Below are positions 24,079 to 33,594 of a stretch of DNA of 64,000 bases, one piece after another. Under the pieces are notes generated by a model, which searched no databases, was not told the DNA's origin, and was given only the letters and a program-made list of their open reading frames with translations. The stretch comes from Pyropia haitanensis. Taxonomy: Eukaryota; Rhodophyta; Bangiophyceae; Bangiales; Bangiaceae. The DNA lies in contig SDUX01000002.1 in assembly GCA_008729055.1 (NCBI GenBank), positions 810,496 through 874,495 on the forward strand. Reading direction: 5' to 3'. The stretch's first letter is position 1; each line of letters opens with the position of its first letter. The position numbers were made by a program, and so were the translations under genes.

Positions 24079-24867
24079 CATCGTTGCCGCCGCCGCCCGC
24101 GTGGCCGTCATAAACGACCACGGCGGCGGCCCGGCTGCCGCCGCCGCCGCCGCCGCTGTCGGCCAGCGGCGGGCGTGGCGCGCCGGCGGCGGCGCCAGCG
24201 GCGGTGCCCCCCCCCCGTCTGGGGAGCCACCGCGCCCGCCGGCGGGTGCCGCCCAGCCGCCGCTGCCGCCGCCGTGGACGACGGCCGCGGCGGGGGGAGC
24301 GGCCGCCGCGGCGGGCGGGCGGAGGGGGGGCGCCGCCGCCGCCAGGGGGGGACCCCCGCCGCCGCGGGGAGGGGGGGGAGCGCCGCCGCCGCGGGGACGG
24401 TGGCGCGGGGGGACGCTGGCCGCCAGGGGGACCGCCCGCCCCCGGCGGGCGGGGGGGGTGACGCCACCCGCGCCGCGTCCACGCGGCCGCCGTGGATGCG
24501 CGTCGTGGGGGGGGGGGGGAGGGGGTGCTCGCGGCGGCCGGCCCGGCGCCGGCCGCCGCCGGCGGGGGGGACGGCAACCGCATCCCGACCGCCCCGTAGC
24601 TGCCGGCGCCGCCAAAGCCCGCGCCGCCACCCCCCCCACCTCCCCCACACCCCCCACCATCACCACCACCACCACCACCACCACCACCGCCACCACCGCC
24701 GCCGTTGGACGGCGGCACCCCAAACACCGGCGCGCCGCCGGCGCCACCGCCGCCACCCGCCGCGGCGGCGGGCACGCCCCCCCTGCCCAGCCGACGGGCG
24801 CGGCACCGGCGGCGGCCGCCGCCGGCGGGGCGCCCCCGCCCCTCCCCCCAACGCCGCGTCTGGCGAC

Positions 24868-24902
<35 letters not shown>

Positions 24903-25511
24903 CCCACCGCCGCCGCCGCCACCACCGCCGCCGCCGCGGCCGGCGGCGGCGGCGACGAGCGCGGCCATCCCCCGCGCCGCCGCCCCCGCCGCGCCGTCGG
25001 CGTGCATCGGCGTGGCGCCCCCCCCCCCCCCCCCGCCGCCAGCGGGGCGGCGTCGCCGGTGGTGGCGCGGCACGCCCGCGCGTCGGGCGGCGGACGGCGG
25101 GTGCGGCGGTGGGTGGCAAGGCGGCGGGGGGGGGGGAGGCGGGCAGAGGCACCGAGGGGAGGTGCGCACGGGAGCTCAGGCGGGAGGGGAGGGGGCGGCC
25201 GGCCGCCGTCGGGGCGGCAGAGGGCGGCCGCCGACGCCAGCGGTGGGGGGGGGGGATGGCCACGCGCGCCGCCGACGCGGCGGCGGCGGCGCGGCGGGCG
25301 GCCGCGGCGCCGCGCGGCGCGGCGAGCGTGGACGCGTCGCCGCGGCGAGCGCCGCGCCGCCGCGGCGGCGCGCGCCGCGCCGCCGCGCGCGGGGGCGGGC
25401 GGGCGGGCGGGACCGTGTGGTTTCAAAAAAAACAAAAAAAAACAAAAAAAAAAAACAGAGAAAGCGGAGACCGCGGGGGGGTTGGGCGGGGGGGGGGGGG
25501 GGGTGGGTGGG
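23401..25511. other. Low-complexity region, possible N-terminal part of the preceding gene
   Basis: Minus-strand reading gives patches that look like disordered coding sequence, for example TPRRYAALGVARGGVTPPSG (about 23580-23650) and GFGGAGSYGAVGMRLPSPPP (about 24560-24620). Frames switch at C/G runs. No start could be fixed. The right end (25380-25460) has A-rich tracts. Confidence 0.35.
23700..24520 (-). repeat. Degenerate repeat encoding AVIHGGRAG
   Basis: A plus-strand motif close to CGGCCGCCGTGGATGACCGC occurs at about 23710, 23826 and 23908, with diverged copies near 24110, 24266 and 24487. On the minus strand the strong copies read DGAVIHGGRAG, DVAVIHGGRAG and DGAVILGGRA. Spacing is irregular (80-200 bp). 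It is probably an internal protein repeat. Confidence 0.5.
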
Positions 25512-25609
25512 GGGGGGCGCCGCGGCACGAGAGCGCAGCGAGGCGCTCGTGAAACGGGTTTGGGGGGGCGGCTGGGCAGGTCGGCGGGAACACCCAACGG
25601 AATGGGGGC
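25512..25609. repeat. Left copy of ~97-bp direct repeat flanking the hAT element
   Basis: It begins GCGCCGCGGCACGAGAGCGC and ends CACCCAACGGAATGGGGGC. The second copy at 26609-26706 differs at only a few positions. The repeat is far longer than a hAT target-site duplication. Confidence 0.9.
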
Positions 25610-25615
25610 GTTGGG

Positions 25616-26590
25616 TAAGGATGGCAATAACGATCGTTAAGAATTCTCTTAACGAGTTACCGACTCGTTAAACGACTATAACGACATCGTTAAACGAACT
25701 AATTAACTACGTAGTTGGGTTTAGAATTTGTTTTTAGTATTAAGTATCCAGGAAGGCAGACACAGCCGCGTATGGTTGCATGGTCATGCCAGTCTCTTGG
25801 CAGAAAGACGCGACATCCTCGTCCAAAGCCCCCGCAATCGACGCGGTTTCCGCGATCCGGCTGCTCTCACCACGTGACGACGCAGCGTCCCCTCCTTCCA
25901 CAGATCTGCGCACGCTCGCCGAGTCTGCGTAAGGGCACCGCCGAAGGTGCGGCACCATCTTGACACGACGGCCGTGTATCGGCTCGGCGGGTGGCACCAC
26001 CTCAATCTTGGCTATTGCCTCCCCGTCTCCATCACAAGCCTCAACATCCGCCAGGTACCGCGCGCGCGCGTCTTCACAAGCGACACAGTACGCCACCCAG
26101 TAGTTGGTCGTCCTCCCGCGACCGTCCTTGGCACGATCCGTTGTACGGCAAAAGGCGGCTCAAAAGTTCATCGCTGTCTTGCGTCACCAGCGGCTTTGCA
26201 ACAAAGGAGCCCACGGCCGGGTGCACGATGTGCGTCACGACTGGTACTGTGCTTCCGCTAAAAAGTGGATGTTGCTCGGACGTGCAGGTGTGGATTCATT
26301 GGTCCAGACGGCGATTCCATGCACCTTCCTGTACCGTCAACATCCACTTTTTGCAGGACGCACTATACCGTGTGCTGAGGCTGCGAGGTCTATCGGCGCG
26401 GCAACCGGGGGCCAGTGTGCAACAGATTTTGATTGAGCCCTCGGCGCTATCAATTGTGCGCAGGATACAATTGGACGTATTTAACGACCTTGACGAGGCC
26501 CGTTGCGGAACCCTTTACCAAAATAACGATTTTTATAACGATCGTTTAACGACTTTTGTTTGACGATACGTTTAACGTCTGCCAACCTTA
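25616..26590. mobile_element. Decayed hAT-like DNA transposon
   Basis: The 975-bp element is much AT-richer than its surroundings. The ends are imperfect inverted repeats, TAAGGATGGCA on the left and TAAGGTTGGCA when the right end is reversed, matching the general hAT end pattern. Subterminal regions on both sides carry repeated CGTTAAACGA-like motifs, as expected for transposase-binding sites. Inside, on the minus strand, is the N-terminal zinc-finger part of a transposase. No exact 8-bp target duplication is visible, and the catalytic domain is missing, so the element is non-autonomous. Confidence 0.72.
25740..26125 (-). pseudogene. hAT transposase fragment with BED-like zinc finger
   Basis: The open frame reads NYWVAYCVACEDARARYL, then, after an acidic stretch, GRRVKMVPHLRRCPYA. 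This gives the Cx2C ... Hx4C arrangement of hAT-type BED fingers (the aromatic residue before the first Cys, and HL..CP.A, are typical). The frame extends upstream of 26096 because the first Met-like codon there is GTG. No RNase-H-like catalytic domain or dimerisation region follows, so only the DNA-binding end survives. It could still encode a short DNA-binding protein. Confidence 0.65.
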
Positions 26591-26608
26591 GTGGGGGGGG
26601 GCCGCGGG

Positions 26609-26706
26609 GGGGGGCGCCGCGGCACGAGAGCGCAGCGTGGCGCTCGAGAAACGGGTTTGGGGGGACGGCTGGGCAGGTCGGCGGGAACACCCAACGGAAT
26701 GGGGGC
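26609..26706. repeat. Right copy of ~97-bp direct repeat
   Basis: Second copy of the repeat at 25512-25609, in the same orientation, starting 18 bp outside the transposon's right end. Confidence 0.9.
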
Positions 26707-26915
26707 TGGGGGGGGGGGGGGTGGGGGGGTGGGGGGCGCCCGCTGTGGGCCCGTGCGACGTGCGGACCCGCCGCGTCTGGGAGCTGGGCGCGCCCTTCCC
26801 GCCCAGACCCTCCGTCGCCCGCGGGTTCCCCGCCCCCCACCGCCGCTGCCCCCCCCCCCTTGGTCGCCAGCCGCCCCCCTCCCCGACGGCGCTACCCCCC
26901 TCCTCCCCTCCCTCC

Positions 26916-27307
26916 ATGTACGTGGACGCCGCCGCGCCTGCCGCCATCGCGGTCACCGTGGCGCCGCTCCGCCCCGCCCTCTTCCCCCCCCCCCGCCGCC
27001 GCCCACTCCCCCCCCCCTCCCGATCCACCCTCCCACGCGGCCATGTGACCGGCGACAGGGGTTTCACGGGGGGGGGGGGGGGTGCCGCCGCGGCGACCGC
27101 GCCGCCCCTCCCCCCCCCATTTTCTAGGAGGAACAGCTGCGACGGCGGGCCCACCGAGAGGGCGGCGTCGTCACCCACCGCTGGCGGCGGCGCTGCGCAC
27201 TCGACGCCGGCCCGGCGTGGGCCGGGGGGACGGCGGGGGAGGCCCTCCCGCGCGAGTGGCTGCCTGTGGCGACGCGGCGACAAGTGGACGCCATGGGATT
27301 GCTTTGA
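26916..27307 (+). CDS. Small hypothetical protein, two exons
   Basis: Not recognised. The ATG at 26916 opens 43 codons (MYVDAAAPAAIAVTVAPLRP and a Pro/Arg stretch) ending in GRGH-like LPRGH at 27044. A GTGACC donor follows, and the acceptor TTTTCTAG ends at 27127. Exon 2 runs 27128-27307 in the same phase, reading EEQLRRRAHREGGVVTHRW and later LPREWLPVATRRQVDAMGLL before TGA, giving 102 residues. Exon 2 has a natural amino-acid mix with charged helices and no frame breaks. The hydrophobic, positively charged N-terminus could be an organelle signal. Further upstream exons are possible. It is convergent with the BCS1-like gene 185 bp away. Confidence 0.42.
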
Positions 27308-27492
27308 GCATTCAGTCCCGGGGGAGGAGGTATGTCACTGCACGAAAGAACGGTCACTAACGATTAGCTCTACGACGCCGACCGCCTCCTCTCCACGCAC
27401 GCTACGACTCACTGGACAGCACTACAGCACCACATCAACAACAAGGACTCTGACGAGACCCACACCAATGCCTTTCCGCCTATGCGGCACTC

Positions 27493-29154
27493 TCAGACGG
27501 CAGGCCCCCCCGCCTGGGCGTCGGTGGCCTCGGCCACGTCGGCCAGGAAGGCGGGCACACCCGCCACAACGTCGGCGGCGGTGCCGGTTCGGTACTGGAT
27601 GAAGAGCTGCTGGAGGGTGGCCATGGACGGCGGCGCGACGGTGCCGGCCACGGTCACCGCGTCGGCAAACGCCGCGGCCGCCGCCTCGTCCGCCGCGGCG
27701 GGGAAAAAGGAGCGGAACAGCGCGTGCACCTCGGCGTGGCCCGGCAGCGGAAACGCTGTCGACAGGTCCACCCGGCCCGGCCGGAGGAGCGCCCCGTCAA
27801 TCCGCCCCGGGTGGTTGGACGTCAGCACCGTCAGCCGCCCGGACGACGCGCCCGACGCGAGCCCGTCGAGCGTGTTGAGCAGCCCCGACATGGTAATCCG
27901 CAAGCCGTCCGACGACTGGCGGGAGCCGCCGCGGCACGCCGCGGCCGCGCTGTCGCCGGCCGTGCCGGCGGGCGGCTCAAAGAGGCAGTCGAGGTCCTCC
28001 ATGACGAGCACCGCCCGCCGCGGGACGTCCCGGAACGCGTCGCCGAGGAGGGCGTCGCTCATCCCCGCGGCGGCGGCCTGGAGGAACGCCACCGGCCGGC
28101 GGAGCTCCCCCGCGAGCGCGCGCACAAAGGAGCTCTTGCCCGTCCCGGGGGGGCCGTGCAGCAGGTAGCACCGGCGGTACGGCACGCCGCGCGCGGCGTA
28201 CCAGGCGCGGGCGGAGCGCTCCCCAAACGACCGCGCGTCGGCGAGCAGCCGCGCCCGCGTGGCGGGTGGGAGGATGACCGAGTCGAGCGGCCGTGACAGG
28301 TGCACCCCGTCCGACGCCCAGTGGCCGCGGGCGGGGTTGTCGACCTTGTAGCGGAAGAGCTCAAAGTAGCGTGGCTTGAGCGGCCGGTCCAGCCGCGCCG
28401 CCTCCCACGCCGACACAAAGCGGACAAAGGAGGAGAGGCGGCCGCGGGCGGCGGCGGGGCCCGCGTCGGCGCCGCCGCCGACGGGCGCGTAGAGGAAAAA
28501 GGTGTGGAGGTACTCGCCGCACATGCCGTCGACGGGCTCCCACGAGGCCGCGGCGACCACCCACAGGCGGCCGCCCTCCCAATCCACCCTGTGGACGCCC
28601 ATGCCCGCGTGGTAGCGCACCGTGTAGGGGCGGCGGGAGCGCTTGCCGCCGGCCTGTGACTGGAAGCCCGGTGGCCGCACGCGCTTTGGGCCGTCCCCGT
28701 CCGAGTCCCCCGACGAGTCCCCGTCGTTTTCGTGATCCCGTTTGACCTCCTTCCACACCCGCGGCGGCAGCGACAGGGAGGTGCTCGTGCCGCCATCCTC
28801 ATCGGCAACGTACGTGGCGAGGGCGCTGTACAGGTCGGAGGTGTGGGCGCTGACGGCGACCCGCACGGCGGTGGTGGCGTCAAAGTAGGGCGCCAGCTCC
28901 GCGGGGTCGATGGGGTGGATGGACAGCCGCTGCGTGCGCGGCGGGGGGGGGGGGGGCGCGCCGCCGCCGCCGCGGTGCCCCGCCAGTCCCGGCACCGCCG
29001 CCGGCGTCGTCGTCGACGTGGCGCCCGCTTCCGCGGCCGCCCCCGTCGGCTCCGTGACTGGGATCATGCTGGGAGCTTCCCCGTTCGCTTCTGCCGCTGC
29101 AGTAGTGGGGGGGGGTTCCGGCGCGTCGACCGCCGCCACCGAGGGGACGTTCAT
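27493..29154 (-). CDS. BCS1-like AAA ATPase
   Basis: Single-exon, 553 residues. After an Ala/Pro-rich N-terminus of about 70 residues comes a BCS1_N-like beta region (about 75-300; RLSIHPIDPAELAPYFDATT, YFELFRYK) and the AAA module: Walker A GPPGTGKSS at 334-342, Walker B VLVMEDLDCLF from 382, sensor-1 LTSN at about 444-447 and the Arg-finger region RPGRVDLS at 458-465. The MEDLDC and LLNTLDGL motifs are specific to the BCS1/plant AAA-ATPase group. BCS1 itself translocates the Rieske protein into mitochondrial complex III. This protein lacks an obvious N-terminal membrane helix and carries an acidic insertion (HENDGDSSGDSDGDG, about 141-155), so it may be one of the relatives with other clients. 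The ATG at 29154 is the first good start. Confidence 0.88.
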   Translation of the reverse strand: MNVPSVAAVDAPEPPPTTAAAEANGEAPSMIPVTEPTGAAAEAGATSTTTPAAVPGLAGHRGGGGAPPPPPPRTQRLSIHPIDPAELAPYFDATTAVRVAVSAHTSDLYSALATYVADEDGGTSTSLSLPPRVWKEVKRDHENDGDSSGDSDGDGPKRVRPPGFQSQAGGKRSRRPYTVRYHAGMGVHRVDWEGGRLWVVAAASWEPVDGMCGEYLHTFFLYAPVGGGADAGPAAARGRLSSFVRFVSAWEAARLDRPLKPRYFELFRYKVDNPARGHWASDGVHLSRPLDSVILPPATRARLLADARSFGERSARAWYAARGVPYRRCYLLHGPPGTGKSSFVRALAGELRRPVAFLQAAAAGMSDALLGDAFRDVPRRAVLVMEDLDCLFEPPAGTAGDSAAAACRGGSRQSSDGLRITMSGLLNTLDGLASGASSGRLTVLTSNHPGRIDGALLRPGRVDLSTAFPLPGHAEVHALFRSFFPAAADEAAAAAFADAVTVAGTVAPPSMATLQQLFIQYRTGTAADVVAGVPAFLADVAEATDAQAGGPAV

Positions 29155-30290
29155 GGTCGTCTGTGCCCCGGCAGCCGACTGTGGGCGTTCACTTGGCGGT
29201 GCGCTCCCCCAAAGAACAAGATGCGTCGCTCCGCCCGTGCCGGTGCGGTCCGATTGCGGCGGGTGTCGGATACGGCGACCTCGCAGGTGCCCTCTTGTAG
29301 CCGCCTGGTCCGCCAGCTGCGCGGCGACCTTGCCGCCAGCGCATCACGGGGCAAGGCGTCCTCGGCCACAGGCCGGCGGACCTTGGTACTGAGCAACAGC
29401 TGTTGCCGCAGTGTTCCAGGGCGTTGCCGCGTGCGCCGCCGCCGGCCGGGCTGGGCCTCGAGACCCACCCGCGCCGCACCCCTGTCATGGTCATGGCGCG
29501 GCCAATGAGGTGGTGCGCTGATGCATGCTGTGGTTTGCCCAACAGTCTGCCGCGTGTGCCGCCACGGTGTCCCGCGCGCCGTCCTCCCCCGCACCGCGGG
29601 GCCACGGCTGCCGCGGGCGGCAACCATGACCCAGCCGCCCACGAGGGCCCCGCCACGCGTCGCGGCGGCACCGGGAGCGACCCATCCCGGTGCGGCGCCA
29701 GGCTGACGGCGCGACCCGCCGGTGGGTGGCTGCGAGCACCCGCCCGCGCGCGCGGTCCCTGTTGCCTGGCCGGCGAGGAGTAAACCCCCCACTGAGGACG
29801 CGTCACGCCAGACCTCCCATGTAGATGTCTTGGGTCGCAAGTTCTTTTCCAAAGGCCTTCCAATGGGGGGGTGTGCGCCGCCACCACCGGAGTGGTGGTA
29901 CCTACAACGGGCAACGGTGTAGAGAGGTCAGCGACCGCCCCCAGCCATACGGGGGGGAAAGGGATCGCGATAGGCCCGCTGCATGCCAAAAAAAAAGTAC
30001 GAGGGAGGGGTGGCCCAGAGGGGTCCCTCCCGGGACACGACGGGCCGATGCAGTGGGGCAGCGGCCGCCGCGGCCCGCTGCCCGCAGCGCGCGGCGGCAG
30101 GGCCGCCGCCGCCGCCACGGGCGCACACATGGGCCACACGTGAACGTGCGGACCCAGCCGCAGCAGGGAGGGCCACGAGCCGGCCGGCACGGGCGGCGGC
30201 GGCGGCTCGTCGGGGTACCGAAGGATGGGGCGCAGCGCCTGCCGGCGCTGGCCGTTGCGGTTGACGGACCGCGGTGAGGGGTCGGGCTGG
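29155..30290. other. Intergenic
   Basis: This segment holds the promoter side of the BCS1-like gene and the probable 3' end of the next minus-strand gene. Composition is more even than in coding neighbours. No supported gene; frames here lack domain-like patterning. Confidence 0.45.
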
Positions 30291-30335
30291 ACCGACCAGC
30301 AGGGGGGGGCGCCGTCCGCGGGCGGCGACGCTGGC

Positions 30336-30382
<47 letters not shown>

Positions 30383-32316
30383 TCCCCCCCCCCGACGGCG
30401 GCGGGCGCGCCGGCCGGCCCGGCACCGCCGCCCGCGTCGGCCGGCCGCACCCGCGCCGCCGCCCGCTCAGCGGCCGCGCCGGCCACCAACGTGGCCGCGG
30501 CGGCGGTGCGGGTGCCGAGCAGCGCCGTCACGCCCATGTCGCGGGGGTGCAAGGCCGGCCGCCCCGCCGCGGGGCGGGGCGGGTCTATGGCGGCGGTGGG
30601 GGGCGGCGACGCCGCGGCGGCGGCGGCGGCGGCGGGCGCCCGTGGCGGCACGTCCGCGTCGGCTGGGGCGGGGGGCGGTCCCACCGCGGCCGCGGCGGCG
30701 GGCGGCGGAGGAGGCGTGACGGCGGCAGCAGAGGGCGGCGGCGGCGGCAGGCGGCGGCGGCGCGGCGACCTTGGCAGGGAACGGCGGCGGTGTGGCGGCG
30801 GCGGCGGCGGCGGCGGGCGGCGGCGGCGGCGCGGCAGCGGCGCTCCCCCCCCGCCCCCCCCGGGCGCCAACGAGCGGGCCGCCCCGCCCGACCCGCCGCC
30901 GCGTGTCGGCGAGCGACACGGCCGCGAGGCGGTCCAACGCGGCGGCCTGCTCGGCGGATGATCCCCCCACCGCCGCGACGAGGCGGCGGCCGCCGAGGCC
31001 GAGCAGCACCTTGGCGTCCGAGTCGTGGCGGACGGCGTCGCGCGGGGTTTTGGCCGGCAGGCCCGCCGCGACGCGGCGCCAGTCCGTGCCGGGCCCCCAG
31101 AGGCAGGCCAAGAATGACCGCCCGCTCGCTGCTGCCGCCATTGCTGCTGCCGCCATTGCTGCTGCCGCCATCGCTGTCGCCACAGTCCATGGGGTCAATG
31201 GTATCGCCCCCGCCAGGGCCGCCGCCGCGCCCGTCCCCACTGCCGGCGCCGCTGCTCCCACTGCGGCTGCTGCCGCCACCGCCGCCGCCACCGCCGCCAC
31301 CGCCGCCGCCACCACCCCCACCGCCGCGTGCGCTGCCGACAGCAGCGGTGACGGCGGCGGTGGCAGTGTCGACGCCCGAGCAGGCACCCGCACAGCCCGA
31401 CCGCAGCGCCGACCGCGGCGCGGCCGCCGGTCAACACAAGACCGGCGCGGCGGCGACGGCGGCGCCTGCTGCGGCCGCTGCCGCCGCGGCCGCCGCGGCC
31501 GCCGCGGGCGGCGTCGCGTCCGCAGCCACCGCCGCCGCCGCCGCCGCCGTCACGTCCAGCCGCAGCCGCTGCGCCCGCGGCGGCGCGGCCGCCGCGAGCA
31601 GCGCCGCGTCCCCGCCAGCCACAGCCGCGGTGGCGTCGGCCGCCGCCGGCGGCGGCGGCAGCCCACACCGCCGCTGCCGCCGCCGCGTCCGCGCCGCGCC
31701 GCGGCCGCCGGGCGACGGCGGCGGCGGCGGCGGCGGCACGGGCGCCGCCGTCGACGACGCGGCGGCGGCCAGACCGCTGTCGGCACGGCCTGGCGGGGCG
31801 GCCGACGCAAGGAGGGCGGCCGTGGGGGCGGCCGCCACGGGCGGGGGCCCCGCCGCCATCGCGACGGGCGATACGCCCCCCCCCTCCCCCCCCCACCCCT
31901 GGTTTGTCCTCGACGTCAGCGATGATCCGCTGCCAGCGCAACGCCCCGTCGGCACGCACGCGCGACGCGTCGGCAGCGCCGCACGGGGGGGGGGCGGGTG
32001 CGGGGGGTTGGGGGGCGGGAAGGCGGGGGTGGGGAGGGACGACGACCGCACAAAGGGGGGAGGGGGGGGGAGGAGCGGGACGGAAGGGGGAGGGGGAAGC
32101 GCCAGAGGGGGAGCCGGGGGAGGGGGAAGCGCCAGAGGGGGAGCCGGGGGAGGGGAGGGAGGGAGGGGGTGAAGAGAGAGAGGGGGGCGGTGAAGCGAGA
32201 GGAGGAGGCGGTGGAGAGAGAGCGAGGGAGGCGGCGAAGCGAGGGGGCGGCGAGAGAGGGGGTGGCGCGCCCGACGGGATCGCGTCGGCCCGAGCCGCCG
32301 CCGGTGATTTCGTCAT
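30291..32316 (-). CDS. Unidentified protein with SANT/Myb-like helix
   Basis: From ATG 32316 (MTKSPAAARADAIPSG) a Ser/Pro-rich leader, including two copies of SPGSPSGA, leads to ADGALRWQRIIADVEDKPG at about 31900-31950. Ala-rich coding follows (AQRLRLDVTAAAA). At 31010-31130 is SFLACLWGPGTDWRRVAAGLP, followed by AKTPRDAVRHDSDAK: the W, GTDW and spacing resemble the second half of a SANT/Myb repeat. Downstream come SAEQAAALDRLAAVSLADT and, in another frame, LHPRDMGVTALLGTRT. Several frame shifts at C runs, and one near 31110 without a run, prevent a clean model; an undetected intron is possible. The C-terminus is not fixed. A chromatin or DNA-binding role is an inference from the SANT-like segment alone. 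Confidence 0.35.
32097..32150. repeat. Two-copy 27-bp tandem repeat
   Basis: The unit GCGCCAGAGGGGGAGCCGGG plus GGAGGGG occurs twice in a row, encoding SPGSPSGA on the minus strand in the Ser/Pro-rich leader of the SANT-like protein. Confidence 0.75.
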
Positions 32317-32769
32317 GCGGCCTGCGAGCGTGTGAATCGCGACGTGGGCGGCAGCGATGGGCGCGCGCTGCCCGCGCCGACGCGCGTCGGCACCAACGCG
32401 TCCGCGCGGTCGGTGGCGAGATCGACGGCGTGCGTGCGCACGGGTGGACCGGCCACGCGCTGGCCGCCGCGCCGCGTCGGCTGCCGGTTGCCCCCCTGCA
32501 CCTGCCGCCGCTGCGCCCGCTGCCCGCCGCTGCGGCGCCTCCTGCCTGCCGCTTTTCTCCTCCTGCCGCGGGTCCCCTGCCCGCGCCGCCCCTCCCTCCC
32601 GGCGCCGGTGGCGCGGCGCCCCTTCCCCCCTCCGCCACCCCCTGCCCCTCTGCCACGCTCCAACCCGCCCGCCGCTCTCCCCCACCGCCTTTCCCCCCCC
32701 CCCCCCCCCCGACCCCTCCACGCTCTCTCTGCCTCTCTCTCTCTCTCTCTCTCTCTCCCGCCCCGCCCC
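32317..32769. promoter_or_regulatory. Short divergent promoter region with CT microsatellite
   Basis: The two start codons point away from each other across 453 bp. On the plus side, a CT dinucleotide tract at 32723-32757 ends 12 bp before the ATG. Such pyrimidine tracts in leaders are common near transcription starts. No TATA-like box is evident. Confidence 0.45.
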
Positions 32770-33026
32770 ATGGCGGGCGGCCCCTACTTTCGGCAGCGCC
32801 TCCCGCCATCCGCCATTGGCCTGGCGCTGCTCCTCGGCGTCGGCAGCGGCGTCTACGCGTTTGACGGGCCCGCCCGGGCGGTCGCCGCCGCCGCCGCCGC
32901 CGCACGCGCCGACGCCGAGGCCGCCGCCGCCGCCGCCGCCGCCGCCGCGGCGGCGACGCCATCGACGACGGCGGCTCCGCCGTCGACCGCCGGGGGGGGT
33001 AAGGTGGGGGAGGGGAGGGGGGGGGA

Positions 33027-33071
<45 letters not shown>

Positions 33072-33165
33072 GCCCGCCGCCGCACCCGCCGCTGCGGGGG
33101 CACCCGCCGGCGGCGGCGTGGCGGCGGTGGCTGCGCCGCCGGGCGCGCCACGGCAGCGCGGGTAG
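32770..33165 (+). CDS. Small single-pass membrane protein, hypothetical
   Basis: 131 residues from ATG 32770 (context CCCCATGG). It begins MAGGPYFRQRLPPSAIGLAL, followed by LLGVGSGVYAFDGPARAV: a short basic/aromatic start, one hydrophobic helix of about 18 residues, then an Ala-rich helix with ARADAEAAAA and a long Pro/Ala tail. This layout resembles small inner-mitochondrial assembly or import proteins, but no family is recognised. GTAAGG at 33000 and GTAGGT at about 33161 could be splice donors, so the tail may be partly intron and further exons may exist. The first 60 residues are the reliable part. Confidence 0.5.
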
Positions 33166-33309
33166 GTGCCGCCGCCGCCGCCGCCGCGTCGCCACGGCCG
33201 CCGCGGGCCGTGGCCATGGACGGGGGAGTTGCGGTGCGGGTCGGCGTTGGGGGCTGCGGTCGGCCGTGCCGCGTCTGGTGCCCGCGCTGGTGGCGGCGGG
33301 TGCGCGCGA

Positions 33310-33353
<44 letters not shown>

Positions 33354-33560
33354 GCGGCCCCGTTGGCACGGACCGCCGCCGCCGCCGCCGCCGTCACCGC
33401 CGCCGGCGGCGCGGTGGGCGGTCGCCGCGGCCGCGGCGGCAGCGGCCGACGCGGCAGCGAGGGCGGCGGCGCGGCGCACGCCCGCCGCTGACGCTGACGG
33501 CGGGTGGTGTGGTGGGGCCTCCTGGGGTGGGGGGGGGGGGGGGGGGTGGACGCGGCGGTA

Positions 33561-33594
<34 letters not shown>

